A DNA stretch of 64,000 bases, taken from NCBI RefSeq assembly GCF_021729845.1, contig NZ_CP063397.1, positions 1,378,001 through 1,442,000 on the forward strand, in the 5' to 3' direction. The notes below the pieces were generated by a model. That model did no database searches, was not told where the DNA came from, and was given only the letters and a program-made list of their open reading frames with translations. This DNA comes from Rhizobium sp. SL42 (lineage in GTDB: Bacteria; Pseudomonadota; Alphaproteobacteria; Rhizobiales; Rhizobiaceae). The position numbers and the translations under genes were made by a program. How positions within the stretch are numbered: position 1 is the first letter of the stretch; every line of letters starts with the position of its first letter. Of the stretch, positions 35,073 to 45,274 are shown piece after piece.

Positions 35073-37595
35073 TTGATCGATCGTATTTTGTCGCGTTTTT
35101 CGATATCGACCAAGGTCATGGCCTTCGTCCTGCCGTTTGTGCTGTCGATCACGGCCGTCGGCCTGATGGGCCTTTATGCGTCCGGCATGTTGCAGCAGCG
35201 CATGGAGATCTCCAACGGCACCATGCGTTCGCTCAACGGCTTCAGAAACGTCAACGCGACGATGGCCCGTTTCCTCAGCGAAACGTCGGAGGAAACGCGC
35301 GCGGCCGTGCTGGCGGAGCTGTCTGCCCAGGAGGGCACGCTGCAGGTCAACGTCACCGAAATCGGCGCGGATGGCGTGGGTCGCAATTTCCTCGACGAAG
35401 CGATTGCCGGCACCGGCGCGATCAACCAGAAGATCGACAGCCTGTGGCAATTGCATCAGGCTGAAGTTCAGCTCGCAACCGGCATCAACGAACATCTGAA
35501 AGGCCTGATGGCCCAGCAGATCCGTGTCTCCGACGAAGCGCAGAAATTGCAGCGCGCCGTGGTCTCGGGTGAAAACGATGCGAAGAGCGCGCTGCGCGAA
35601 GCAGACCGCCTGACCGCCGCCGCCAACTTCATGGCCACGCTCGCCAAAGACTATTTTTCCGCTGGCCTGCCAGAAGCACAATTCCCGGTCTTGCAGAAGG
35701 CGCTGCCCGAACTGGTCAAGACCCAGCGCAAGATTGCGACGGCTCTTCCGCCCCAACACAAGGACCTCGGCAAGACCCTGCAGGCGACGATCGCCGAATT
35801 GAAGCAAAGCCTGGCCACCGGTGATACCAGCCTGGAGACCGGTCGTGCCATCGGCTCGGTCTTGGCTAAGTTCCGTGGCTATGAGGCCATCCTGCGGGCC
35901 AGCGCGATGGAGAAGAATGCGCTTGCCGTCAGCCGCTTTGCCGCCGTCGAAACCAGCGCGGTGCAGGCCGCCGACGTACTGTCGGGCAGCCGCATGCTGA
36001 TCGCCGATGTCTATGACCTGCGCCTGATCACAGCATCCTTCTTGATGGCCAAGGATGACAAGGCGCGCGATCCGCTGCTGCGCCAGATCAAGCTGGTCGG
36101 CGACAATCTCGCCGTGCTTGGCGGCAGCATCGCCGACAAAGCATTTTACGAAAGCCTGACCGCTGCAATCACCCCGCACCTGTCGGGCTTGACAGCCGAC
36201 AGTGAGACGCTGGTCAAATCCAGTGCCGACCGCATTGCAAGCTATGCCGAAGCCAGCCGGACCATGGATACGATCTGGGCTTCGCTGACAGCCTTTGCCG
36301 ACCTGCAAAAAGATGTGGCCGGCACGGAAAGCCAGGAAGCCAACCGCCTGTCTATCTCGACCATGGTGGCTGGCGTTGTTGTCGCCATCATCGGCGGCTT
36401 TGCACTGGTGCTGACGTTGCAGCGACCGATCGCGCGCATCACGGCCACCATGCAGCGCCTTGCGGAAGGCGACCTGGAAGCCGGCATCATCGGCGACAAG
36501 CGCGGCGACGAAATTGGTGCGATGGCGCGCGCGCTTGGCGTCTTCAAGACCAATGCCCATACCAAGATCGAAATGGAGGCGGAGCGCCAGCGCGAGCAGC
36601 AGGCGGCGGAAGCCGAGCGCCGTCGCAACGATGCCGACAAGCGCTCACTCGATGCCGAGATCGACCACGCCGTAACGAAGCTCGCCCAGGCACTGGAACG
36701 CCTTGCCAATGGCGACATCTCCTTCGAGATCGAGGACCGGTTCCATGGCCGTCTCGAAACCCTGCGCACCGATTTCAACCTGTCGCTGGCCCGCCTGCGC
36801 GACACCATGCGCCAGATCGCCGGCAATGTGGACATGATCCAGAACAACGGCCGCCAGATGGCGCAGTCGGCCGTCGATCTCGCCCGCCGCACCGAACAGC
36901 AGGCGGCCTCACTCGAGGAGACCGCGGCTGCCGTCGACGAGATTACCGTCGCCGTCAGGTCCGCCTCAGAACGTGCCGAGCGTGTCAACGGCGTGGTGCG
37001 CGATGCCAAGAAGAACGCCGATGAATCCGCGGTCGTTGTCGGCAGTGCGATTTCGGCCATGGGCCGGATCGAGGAAGCCTCGGGCCAGATTTCTAGCATC
37101 ATCGGCGTGATCGACGAGATCGCCTTCCAGACCAACCTTCTGGCGCTGAATGCCGGCGTCGAAGCCGCCCGCGCCGGTGATGCCGGCAAGGGCTTTGCCG
37201 TCGTCGCGCAGGAGGTTCGTGAACTCGCACAGCGCTCGGCCGGTGCCGCCAAGGAAATCAAAGGGCTGATCAATCGCTCTGCCCAGGAAGTCGCAAGTGG
37301 TGCCACCCATGTGCAGCAGACCGGTGAAGTCCTGTCGCGCATCGGCAGCCAGATTTCCGCCATCAGCGAACATGTCGAGAAGATCGCCGAAACCAGCCGC
37401 GAGCAGTCCGGCGCTTTGCAGGAGGTCAACGGCGCCGTATCGCGCATGGACCAGATGACCCAGCAGAATGCCGCCATGGTCGAGGAAGCGACAGCCGCAA
37501 CCCAGGATCTGTCGGGTCAGACGGATGCGTTGCGCGACCTGCTGCAGCAATTCCGTATCGAGACCGAGCGAGCCGGCGCGGCGCGGGCGGCGTAA
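35073..37595 (+). CDS. Methyl-accepting chemotaxis protein
   Basis: An 840-aa chemoreceptor. A membrane helix at about residues 14-35, a long helical periplasmic sensor (to about residue 425), a second membrane helix ([17 protein letters not shown]), HAMP ([20 protein letters not shown]), then a second HAMP-like segment and the signalling domain with the hairpin tip [27 protein letters not shown] core. I chose TTG at 35073 because GGAGGA lies 6 nt before it; the upstream frame (TTG at 34971, GTG at 35040) is less well placed. The ligand is unknown. No C-terminal CheR pentapeptide is seen. Confidence 0.92.
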   Translation: MIDRILSRFSISTKVMAFVLPFVLSITAVGLMGLYASGMLQQRMEISNGTMRSLNGFRNVNATMARFLSETSEETRAAVLAELSAQEGTLQVNVTEIGADGVGRNFLDEAIAGTGAINQKIDSLWQLHQAEVQLATGINEHLKGLMAQQIRVSDEAQKLQRAVVSGENDAKSALREADRLTAAANFMATLAKDYFSAGLPEAQFPVLQKALPELVKTQRKIATALPPQHKDLGKTLQATIAELKQSLATGDTSLETGRAIGSVLAKFRGYEAILRASAMEKNALAVSRFAAVETSAVQAADVLSGSRMLIADVYDLRLITASFLMAKDDKARDPLLRQIKLVGDNLAVLGGSIADKAFYESLTAAITPHLSGLTADSETLVKSSADRIASYAEASRTMDTIWASLTAFADLQKDVAGTESQEANRLSISTMVAGVVVAIIGGFALVLTLQRPIARITATMQRLAEGDLEAGIIGDKRGDEIGAMARALGVFKTNAHTKIEMEAERQREQQAAEAERRRNDADKRSLDAEIDHAVTKLAQALERLANGDISFEIEDRFHGRLETLRTDFNLSLARLRDTMRQIAGNVDMIQNNGRQMAQSAVDLARRTEQQAASLEETAAAVDEITVAVRSASERAERVNGVVRDAKKNADESAVVVGSAISAMGRIEEASGQISSIIGVIDEIAFQTNLLALNAGVEAARAGDAGKGFAVVAQEVRELAQRSAGAAKEIKGLINRSAQEVASGATHVQQTGEVLSRIGSQISAISEHVEKIAETSREQSGALQEVNGAVSRMDQMTQQNAAMVEEATAATQDLSGQTDALRDLLQQFRIETERAGAARAA

Positions 37596-37934
37596 GCGGA
37601 ATAAGGTTTGGTATCGCGTCCGAGGCGCCACTGCAGTCGGCATTTCTCCCATCGGGGAAGTCGGCTGCAGGCCTCAACGCGCGTCGAGGCAATGTGGTGG
37701 ATTGTATTCATCGCTAATGCAATCAAAAGACGATCACCAGGTTGGCAAAAACTAAAAGTTGACAATGCCGGTGTGCTTGCCTATATCGGGCCTGTCGATA
37801 TTTTGCTTGCTGAGCTTTGGTTACCGCGCGTTTTATGAGCGCGCCCTGAACGAACCTTCATTTCAAAATTCGCTACCACCATCCGCAGCGCTTCGGCACT
37901 GTGGTTACTCAATACTGCTATGAAAGGGTTCATC
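37596..37934 (+). other. Upstream region and long leader of cspA
   Basis: These 339 nt have no gene. An imperfect hairpin lies at 37632-37676 just after the chemoreceptor (CTGCAG repeated on both sides of TTTCTCCC/GGGGAAG). The cspA promoter is at 37759-37787. From there a leader of about 140 nt runs to the start codon, typical of cold-shock mRNAs. Confidence 0.6.
37759..37787 (+). promoter_or_regulatory. Sigma-70 promoter of cspA
   Basis: TTGACA (37759-37764) and TATATC (37782-37787) with an ideal 17-nt spacer. Transcription would start near 37794, giving an untranslated leader of about 140 nt. Confidence 0.8.
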
Positions 37935-38144
37935 ATGATCACCGGCACAGTAAAATGGTTTAATTCCACCAAGGGCTTCGGCTTCATCCAGCCTGACAAC
38001 GGCGACGCTGACGCGTTCGTTCACATCTCTGCCGTCGAGCGCGCCGGAATGCGCGAAATCGTCGAAGGCCAGAAGATCGGCTTCGACCTCGAGCGCGACA
38101 AGAAGTCGGGCAAGATGTCTGCTTGCAACCTGCAGGCTGTATAA
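37935..38144 (+). CDS. cspA: Cold-shock protein, CspA family
   Basis: A 69-aa single cold-shock domain. RNP1 is KGFGFIQPD and RNP2 is DAFVHISAVE, both intact; the start TGTVKWFN is diagnostic. It binds single-stranded RNA and melts structure. The ATG at 37935 is preferred over the in-frame ATG at 37920, because families start at M-x-TGTVKWFN. A terminator follows 63 nt after the stop. Confidence 0.96.
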   Translation: MITGTVKWFNSTKGFGFIQPDNGDADAFVHISAVERAGMREIVEGQKIGFDLERDKKSGKMSACNLQAV

Positions 38145-38207
38145 TCGGAAACTGCTTTCCTTTGACCACGGATGTACCGGCACTGTCGAAAGCAAGTTTA
38201 CCCAGGG

Positions 38208-38236
38208 AGGTCAGGCTGATTGCCTGGCCTTTTTTT
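38208..38236 (+). terminator. Rho-independent terminator of cspA
   Basis: A 9-bp stem AGGTCAGGC (38208-38216) with GCCTGGCCT (38222-38230), one G-T pair, then a run of T. Confidence 0.9.
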
Positions 38237-38314
38237 GTTGCTATCCATCGGATCGCCGTTAGGCCTATCTTGATTACTGGCTGGCAAGACCGCGCCAAAA
38301 CATCGGGATGAGCT

Positions 38315-39349
38315 ATGAATGATGCGAAGACTGTGACTGGTTCGAACAATCCATCATCGCTGGAGCCGCTGGGCTGGTCTGATTTTTTCAGCACGCAGGT
38401 CATGCCGGACGAAATGGATCTGGCGCCCCGGCGCATCTCTTCCGTTCATCGTGCACGCCTGGAAGCGATCAATGCGCATGGCCCGGTGGAGCTTGAAATC
38501 GGTTCGAACGTCAACACCGCAGACTTCGCCGTGGGCGACTGGGTTCTGGCCGATCCGTTCACGCAGATGCTGGTCCGCCGCCTCGACCGCAAGACGGTCC
38601 TCCAGCGTCGCACCGAACTCAAGCATGGCCAGCAACTGGCCGCCGCCAATGTCGATACGCTGTTCATTGCCACCTCGTGCAACGCCGATTTCAATCCGGC
38701 ACGGCTTGAACGTTATCTGATCATGGCCCACCAGGCCGGCACGGTGCCGGTGATCGTGCTGACCAAGGCCGACACCGTTGCCGACGCCGAAACGTATGCG
38801 CAGCAGGCCAGGGCCCTGCAGCGCGATTTGTCCGTCGTCGTGCTCAATGCCAAATCGGCAGATGCGATCGCAGCGTTGAAGCCATGGTGCGGCACCGGTC
38901 AGACGGTTGCGCTGGTTGGCTCTTCCGGCGTTGGTAAATCGACGCTGGTCAACACGCTCGCCGGATCCGACGGCCTGCAGAAGACCGGTGGCATCCGCGA
39001 ATATGATGCGCAAGGCCGGCACACCACCACGGCGCGCTCGCTGCATGCCATTGCCGGAGGCGGTTGGGTGATCGATACACCCGGTATCCGCACCCTTTAT
39101 GTCAGCGATATTTCCGATGGCCTGGAAGCCCTGTTCGGCGACATCACCGATCTGGCGGAGGCGTGCCGCTTTCGCGATTGCACCCATGTCCACGAGCCGG
39201 GTTGCGCCGTCCAGGCGGCGGTGAAGACCGGCACGCTTGACGCGGACCGTCTGGAGCGCTGGCGCGGATTGCTGGAGGAAAGCCGCAGCCGCACACCGGT
39301 GCAGACAGGCCCGCGCGGCAACAAGAGTGTTCGCAAGAACAAATACTGA
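38315..39349 (+). CDS. rsgA: Ribosome small-subunit maturation GTPase RsgA
   Basis: RsgA (344 aa) is a circularly permuted GTPase that acts late in 30S assembly. The N-terminal OB-fold (about residues 45-105) is followed by the permuted GTPase: G4 VLTKAD comes before G1 GSSGVGKSTL (about residue 203) and G3 DTPGIR. The C-terminal zinc site is CRFRDCTHVHEPGC. The start lies 80 nt after the cspA terminator. Confidence 0.95.
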   Translation: MNDAKTVTGSNNPSSLEPLGWSDFFSTQVMPDEMDLAPRRISSVHRARLEAINAHGPVELEIGSNVNTADFAVGDWVLADPFTQMLVRRLDRKTVLQRRTELKHGQQLAAANVDTLFIATSCNADFNPARLERYLIMAHQAGTVPVIVLTKADTVADAETYAQQARALQRDLSVVVLNAKSADAIAALKPWCGTGQTVALVGSSGVGKSTLVNTLAGSDGLQKTGGIREYDAQGRHTTTARSLHAIAGGGWVIDTPGIRTLYVSDISDGLEALFGDITDLAEACRFRDCTHVHEPGCAVQAAVKTGTLDADRLERWRGLLEESRSRTPVQTGPRGNKSVRKNKY

Positions 39350-39594
39350 CACATTCAGCAATTGGCGCCTTCGTTGAAGACGCCACATGACGGATGATGA
39401 AAGCGGGCGGGCACAAGCTGCGCCCGCCAAGTCATCATCCTTGAAACGACGCAGCCTCTTCCCACATAGAGAACACGTCAAGGCGGCCGTCTGCGCAGAG
39501 AGCGCAGACAGATTGGGCCGACCCGTTCCTCACGATTCAACACGATTTAACCGGCTTCGGCGTCCCGCCAAAGTCCGCACGAACGGAGACATCC

Positions 39595-39759
39595 ATGTCC
39601 GAAAAGAACACAAACTCTGCATCCGAGCAGAAACCCTATGAGCCGATCGCCTTTGCCAAGAAACATCGCATTTCTGTGGAAGATGCCAAGGCGATCATCG
39701 AGAAACACGGTGCCGATCGCAAGTCGGCCGACAAGGAAGGTCGGCGCGTCAGCGTCTGA
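39595..39759 (+). CDS. Small conserved-looking protein, DUF3606-like
   Basis: A 54-aa soluble peptide: polar start SEKNTNSASEQKPYEP, then a helix-turn-helix-like core FAKKHRISVEDAKAIIEKHG, then a charged tail. The core resembles the pattern of DUF3606 proteins, small proteins common in rhizobia; this is a loose match. A ribosome-binding site ACGGAGA lies 6 nt before the ATG. Many such proteins are stress-induced; no function is assigned. Confidence 0.65.
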   Translation: MSEKNTNSASEQKPYEPIAFAKKHRISVEDAKAIIEKHGADRKSADKEGRRVSV

Positions 39760-39849
39760 TCTTGGAAACCGTCTCCGCGCCGGCCTTGCCGCCGCGGAGA
39801 CGATCCAGGCTGTAATGTAAGCAATGAATGACTGATGACTCGGGCCGAT

Positions 39850-40062
39850 TCATTTGGCCGGCAGTCCGTCGCAGCACCAGTCAAGCTTCGCTGCCGACAA
39901 TTCGGCTGGCTGTTTCTGCCGCCAGGCACCGAAACCTCGTCTCAGGCGCGACCACCAGCTTTCCCGGTAAGCCTGATAGAAGGCCTCTTCCTCGAGGCGG
40001 GGGTTGCGCGCATGACGCGCCCGCGCGGCTTCGAAGGCCATTGCCGCATAGATCTCGACCAT
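39850..40062 (-). CDS. Small hypothetical protein (70 aa)
   Basis: A 70-aa basic, aromatic-rich protein (MVEIYAAMAFEAARARHARN, then YQAYRESWWSRLRRGF). An excellent GAGGAGA ribosome-binding site sits just before the ATG at 40062, which is why I accept it. It is divergent from the LysR regulator 90 nt away and may be controlled by it. No family is recognised. Confidence 0.65.
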   Translation of the reverse strand: MVEIYAAMAFEAARARHARNPRLEEEAFYQAYRESWWSRLRRGFGAWRQKQPAELSAAKLDWCCDGLPAK

Positions 40063-40152
40063 GATGGATCTCCTCTTTCTTCAATCCATCTCCTCATCTA
40101 TCCGCTAAATTTAGCTCCATAAACACGCAGGAATGCGCTATGTCTTTCATCC

Positions 40153-41028
40153 ATGAAAAACATAGCCTGGGATTCCTATCAGCTTTTCCTGCACGTCGCC
40201 CGGCTGGGTGGTCTGACCGGAGCGGCGTCGGCCAGCGGGCTGAGCCCTGCCACGATCGGGCGTCGCATGGTCGCGCTGGAGGAGGAACTGGGCCGCGCGC
40301 TGTTTCACCGCAGCCAGACCGGCTACACCTTGACCGGCGACGGCAGGGCCTTGCTCGATCATCTGGGCGAGCTGGAAGCGGCATCGCGCAAAGTCGACAT
40401 CTGGCGTCGGGGGCAGGCATCCGATGCCCTGGTGCGGATTGCGGTCGGCACCTGGAATGGCTGGCTGCTGGCGGAGAACTTTCCGGCCATTCGCCAGGAG
40501 CGCGACGCTTTTCGCATCGATCTCTTTATCGGCGAGCAGCGTGCAAGCCTGGCGCACCGGGAAAGCGACATCGGCATGCGTGCCTTTGAGCCGGAGGAAC
40601 TCAACCTTGCGGCCTTGCTTGCCGGGGAGGTCGCTTATGCACCCTACCGCGCCCGCAACACCTTCGATGCCGGACCTGAACGCTGGCTGGCGGTCGATCG
40701 GGAAAACGCCATTTCGGCCTATCTGCGCTGGCCGCATGAGCAGGCGCCGGACCGGATCATCGCCACCGTCAATCGGCCGCGCTCGCTCAGGGATCTGGCG
40801 CTGGCGGGTGCGGGCGTCGCCGTGCTGCCGTGTTTTGTCGGCGATCTCGAGCCGCGGCTGCAGAGGGCGGGTGACGAGATTGTCGAACTGCGCCATCGCC
40901 AGTGGATCGTGATGAACAATGATGATCGCCATCGCACCGAGATCCGCGTGGTTGTCGATCGCATGATGGGCCTGTTCAAGGCGCATCGGGAACTATTCGA
41001 CGGGACGAGGTTCCGGCTGGGCGGTTGA
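40153..41028 (+). CDS. LysR-family transcriptional regulator
   Basis: A 291-aa LysR-type regulator. The N-terminal winged helix-turn-helix is clear (QLFLHVARLGGLTGAASASGLSPATIGRRM, given here in part) with the adjoining linker helix; the C-terminal co-inducer domain is shorter in conserved features. Its 3' end overlaps that of the convergent cupin gene by 36 nt. The target is unknown: the divergent 70-aa gene or the cupin are the obvious candidates. Confidence 0.88.
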   Translation: MKNIAWDSYQLFLHVARLGGLTGAASASGLSPATIGRRMVALEEELGRALFHRSQTGYTLTGDGRALLDHLGELEAASRKVDIWRRGQASDALVRIAVGTWNGWLLAENFPAIRQERDAFRIDLFIGEQRASLAHRESDIGMRAFEPEELNLAALLAGEVAYAPYRARNTFDAGPERWLAVDRENAISAYLRWPHEQAPDRIIATVNRPRSLRDLALAGAGVAVLPCFVGDLEPRLQRAGDEIVELRHRQWIVMNNDDRHRTEIRVVVDRMMGLFKAHRELFDGTRFRLGG

Positions 41029-41514
41029 CCGCAGGGCGTCGGCTTGGGCCTGGCTCAGCGGCGGTCCGACATTGTGGATATGATGGGCGAGGCTCAAGGC
41101 ATCGAACATGTCCGTCTGCGCCTGATGGAGCGTGACGCCGGTGCTGAAGAAGGTCTCGATGTCGAGGGCCGGCTGGAAAACCAGCAGCATGCGAGCCTTG
41201 TCCGTCAGGTTGCGGAAGCTGTGGGGCACCATGCGCGGTCCGAAGATGGAGCAGCCTGCTGTCGCATGAAACAGCTGGTCGCCCAGCTGGAACAGAAACT
41301 CCCCTTCCAGCACCATGAACCATTCATCCTGCAGGGCGTGATAGTGCAGCGGCGGACCGCCGCAGCTGTCGCGGAACGTATCAATGATGCACAGGGCACC
41401 GTCGGTATCGCGGGCGGAAACCTTGCAGTCGAAGCGACCGTTGAGAAAACGCACCGGCTTGTCGAAGCGATCGCGGCCAAAGCCGATCATGCCCGGTCGA
41501 TCCTGCATATTCAT
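40993..41514 (-). CDS. Cupin-domain protein
   Basis: A 173-aa single-cupin protein from the ATG at 41514. The metal-binding cupin motif 1 is PPLHYHALQDEWFMVLEGEF (two His, Glu) and motif 2 is near IFGPRMVPHSFRN (His). Such proteins are dioxygenases, isomerases or ligand sensors; the substrate cannot be told. The tail overlaps the LysR gene on the other strand by 36 nt. A start 12 codons upstream (41550) is possible but less typical. Confidence 0.85.
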   Translation of the reverse strand: MNMQDRPGMIGFGRDRFDKPVRFLNGRFDCKVSARDTDGALCIIDTFRDSCGGPPLHYHALQDEWFMVLEGEFLFQLGDQLFHATAGCSIFGPRMVPHSFRNLTDKARMLLVFQPALDIETFFSTGVTLHQAQTDMFDALSLAHHIHNVGPPLSQAQADALRSTAQPEPRPVE

Positions 41515-41743
41515 CGTCTCGGCTCCGCAGCGAGAGAGCATTCCATGCAATCTTGCAAAAGTAACGCGGAACTAGGGGGCCGTCAAAGCAGGGCCGTCAA
41601 AAGCGGGGCCGTGGTGACGAATGGTAAAAAGCCCGCACAACGACCGTCGCTCCTCCCCCGAGGCGATCCTTGTGCGGGCAGCCGTTCCGGAGGTCAGGGC
41701 CGGACGGTAGGCGGTAAGCGGGCGGCGGTAGCCGGTTGTCGGA

Positions 41744-41989
41744 TCAGGCGGCGTGGGTGCCCTGGGTGACAATCACCGGGATCAGCAGGTCGCCCCAGTT
41801 GCCATCGCCGCCGTGATGGCGGGCGGAGCGTACCAGTTCGACCGATACGCCGGCATCGACGGCCTTCATGATGGAATGGTTCAGGCGGTGCAGGTCATTG
41901 GCCAGCATGCGGATCATCGCCTGCTGATCGGTGCTCATGGCCGATGACTGTTCTTCTGCGCGTTCTTTGACTCGTGTCTGCGGGGTCAT
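41744..41989 (-). CDS. Small hypothetical protein downstream of aceA
   Basis: An 81-aa soluble protein with the ATG at 41989 behind GAGGAGAAAC. The helix AMIRMLANDLHRLNHSIMKAVDAG is followed by VSVELVRSARHHGG and a hydrophobic end LLIPVIVTQG. It lies 200 nt downstream of isocitrate lyase on the same strand, separated by a palindromic repeat. No family is recognised. Confidence 0.7.
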   Translation of the reverse strand: MTPQTRVKERAEEQSSAMSTDQQAMIRMLANDLHRLNHSIMKAVDAGVSVELVRSARHHGGDGNWGDLLIPVIVTQGTHAA

Positions 41990-42040
41990 GGTGTTTCTCC
42001 TCTTGTATCCGGGGTTGTTGAATGGGTGGTCGTGGTTTTA

Positions 42041-42186
42041 GGCCCCTCCCAAACCCTCCCCACAAAGGGGGAGGGCTTAATCCGGAATGTCGGTCTTGCC
42101 AGCATCGGGCTCAAGGCGTCTGTTCGAGCAGATCGATCACTGCGGTCTCCGGCCCCTCCCCCTTGTGGGGAGGGGGTGGGGAGGGG
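42041..42186. repeat. Palindromic repeat pair (MITE-like) downstream of aceA
   Basis: Two GC-rich units, 42041-42075 (GGCCCCTCCC...) and 42151-42186, are nearly the reverse complement of each other, each built on CCCTCCCC-ACAA-GGGGGAGGG. They enclose 75 nt of unremarkable sequence. The whole could fold into one long stem. Such elements are typical of rhizobial intergenic DNA. Confidence 0.7.
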
Positions 42187-42191
42187 TTTAT

Positions 42192-43481
<1,290 letters not shown>

Positions 43482-43548
43482 TGTATTTTTCCTTCCACTC
43501 CTCGATGCAAGATCTTGATCGAATTGTCTCGCTGTTGATGTGACTAGA

Positions 43549-43697
43549 TTTACATCGCGCCGCACAAATAGGCTAGAAAAAACATGAAATCAACGCGTTG
43601 AAAGAGGTTACGATGTCTTGTCTTTGACAAAGCGGCAGTGTAAAATTGTAAATTATGTAAACATTGATCGGACTGAAGATTTGTCGGATATTGTAAA
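43549..43697. promoter_or_regulatory. aceA / regulator control region with repeated TGTAAA boxes
   Basis: The AT-rich 227-nt gap contains TGTAAA at 43639, 43647, 43656 and 43692 and its inverse TTTACA at 43549. A TTGACA at 43624-43629 is 17 nt before the second box, so the boxes overlap a likely promoter for the regulator. They are candidate binding sites for the divergent RamB/ScfR-like protein. Confidence 0.6.
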
Positions 43698-43708
43698 AGG
43701 GCTGTCGA

Positions 43709-45136
43709 ATGGCTGAAAACAAGATCTTTGCCGGCCCGCGTGTCCGCCGTATCCGCAATGGTCTGGGGCTGACTCAGACGGCCATGGCCGAGGCACTGGA
43801 AATCTCGCCGTCCTATCTCAATCTGATCGAGCGTAACCAGCGCCCGCTGACGGTCCAGCTGCTGTTGAAGCTGGCATCCGTCTACAAGGTCGATCTGGAC
43901 GAGCTGCAGGGCGAGGCGGGGGGCACGGCGAGCCAGCTGCGCGAGGTCTTCGCCGATCCGCTCCTGTCCGGCGAGTTGCCCGGCGACCAGGAGCTGATCG
44001 AGATCGCCGGAGCGGCGCCCAACGCGGCAAACGGCATCGTCAAGCTTTACCGCGCCTACCGCGAGCAGGCGGCGCGGCTTTCCGACCTCGCCGACCTTCT
44101 GGCCCGCGAGGGACACGAGACCTCGCTGTCGGGCGCCAGGCTGCCGACCGATGAAGTGCGCGAGGTGATCGAGAGGCGCGCAAACTTTCACGCCCGCATC
44201 GAGGATTCAGCCGAGGCATTTCACGCGGCGCTCGGATTGGTCGCCGGCGATGATCTCGCGGTCGCCCTCAAGGCCTGGCTGCGAAACAAGCATGGCATTG
44301 TCGTACGTGCCTTGCCGGTGCAGGCCATGCCGTCCTTGCGCCGGCGCTACGACCGCCACTCCATGCGGCTGTTTTTGTCCGAGCGCCTGTCGGCTTTCGA
44401 CCAATTGCGCGAGGTGGCGATGGAAGTCTGCCTGCTGGCGTTGAATGACGAGATCCAGACGACGCTGGATGAACTGGCCCTGACGTCCGGCGAGGCGAGA
44501 CGTCTCGGCCGTTTCGAACTGGCGCGTTATGCGGCCCATGCGTTGATGATGCCTTACAGTGCCTTCCTGTCGGCGGCCCAGCGCGCCCGCTATGATGTCG
44601 ATGTGCTGCGCGCCCGCTTCAATGTATCGTTCGAGCAGGCGGCCAATCGCCTGACCATGCTGCAGCGGCCGGGCGCGCAGGGCGTGCCGTTTTTCCTGCT
44701 CGAGGTGGACAATGCCGGCAACCGCTTCCGCCGCAGCGGCGCGCAGGGCTTTCCCCAGGCGAAATTCGGCGGCCTCTGTCCCAAGCTCAACATTCATGTC
44801 GCCTTTGCCCAGCCGGCCCAGCTTCTGGTCGATCACGTCCAGATGCCGGATGGCGCAGGCTTTTTGACCGTTTCGCGCACGCTGGAGGGCCCGCAGGCGG
44901 GTTTCGGCGAACGCGTAAGGCGCACTGCTGTGCTGATCGGCTGCGACATCGCGCAGGCGGATGAAGTGATTTATGCGGATGCCGTCCGCGCGCCGGCGGT
45001 TGCGCCCGTTCCGATCGGTACGGCCTGTCGGTTGTGCGAGCGTTCCGGCTGTCTGTCGCGTGCCGAGCCGCCTCTGACGCGCCCGCTCGGGCTCGATGAA
45101 ATGGTCACGGGATTGAGCGCCTTCGATTTCCAGTAA
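43709..45136 (+). CDS. RamB/ScfR-like XRE-family regulator of the glyoxylate pathway
   Basis: A 475-aa regulator. An N-terminal XRE helix-turn-helix (RRIRNGLGLTQTAMAEALEI ... NLIERNQRPLT), a middle ImmA/IrrE-like region (about 170-310), and a C-terminal part with a conserved cysteine cluster CRLCERSGCLSR preceding AEPP. This architecture is that of RamB (Corynebacterium, controls aceA) and the short-chain acyl-CoA responsive ScfR group. Divergence from aceA supports that function. Confidence 0.88.
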   Translation: MAENKIFAGPRVRRIRNGLGLTQTAMAEALEISPSYLNLIERNQRPLTVQLLLKLASVYKVDLDELQGEAGGTASQLREVFADPLLSGELPGDQELIEIAGAAPNAANGIVKLYRAYREQAARLSDLADLLAREGHETSLSGARLPTDEVREVIERRANFHARIEDSAEAFHAALGLVAGDDLAVALKAWLRNKHGIVVRALPVQAMPSLRRRYDRHSMRLFLSERLSAFDQLREVAMEVCLLALNDEIQTTLDELALTSGEARRLGRFELARYAAHALMMPYSAFLSAAQRARYDVDVLRARFNVSFEQAANRLTMLQRPGAQGVPFFLLEVDNAGNRFRRSGAQGFPQAKFGGLCPKLNIHVAFAQPAQLLVDHVQMPDGAGFLTVSRTLEGPQAGFGERVRRTAVLIGCDIAQADEVIYADAVRAPAVAPVPIGTACRLCERSGCLSRAEPPLTRPLGLDEMVTGLSAFDFQ

Positions 45137-45274
45137 TTCCGGGCGGGCCCAATTTTGCCTTAGCAGCGGCGAAGAATTTCGCTTGTCGCCCGTCCAATTC
45201 CTTTCTAGTCTCTTAAAAAAACAACGGGAATGGCATGCGGGACCCTCGGTCTCCAGGCTCGAACAGGAGAAAAA

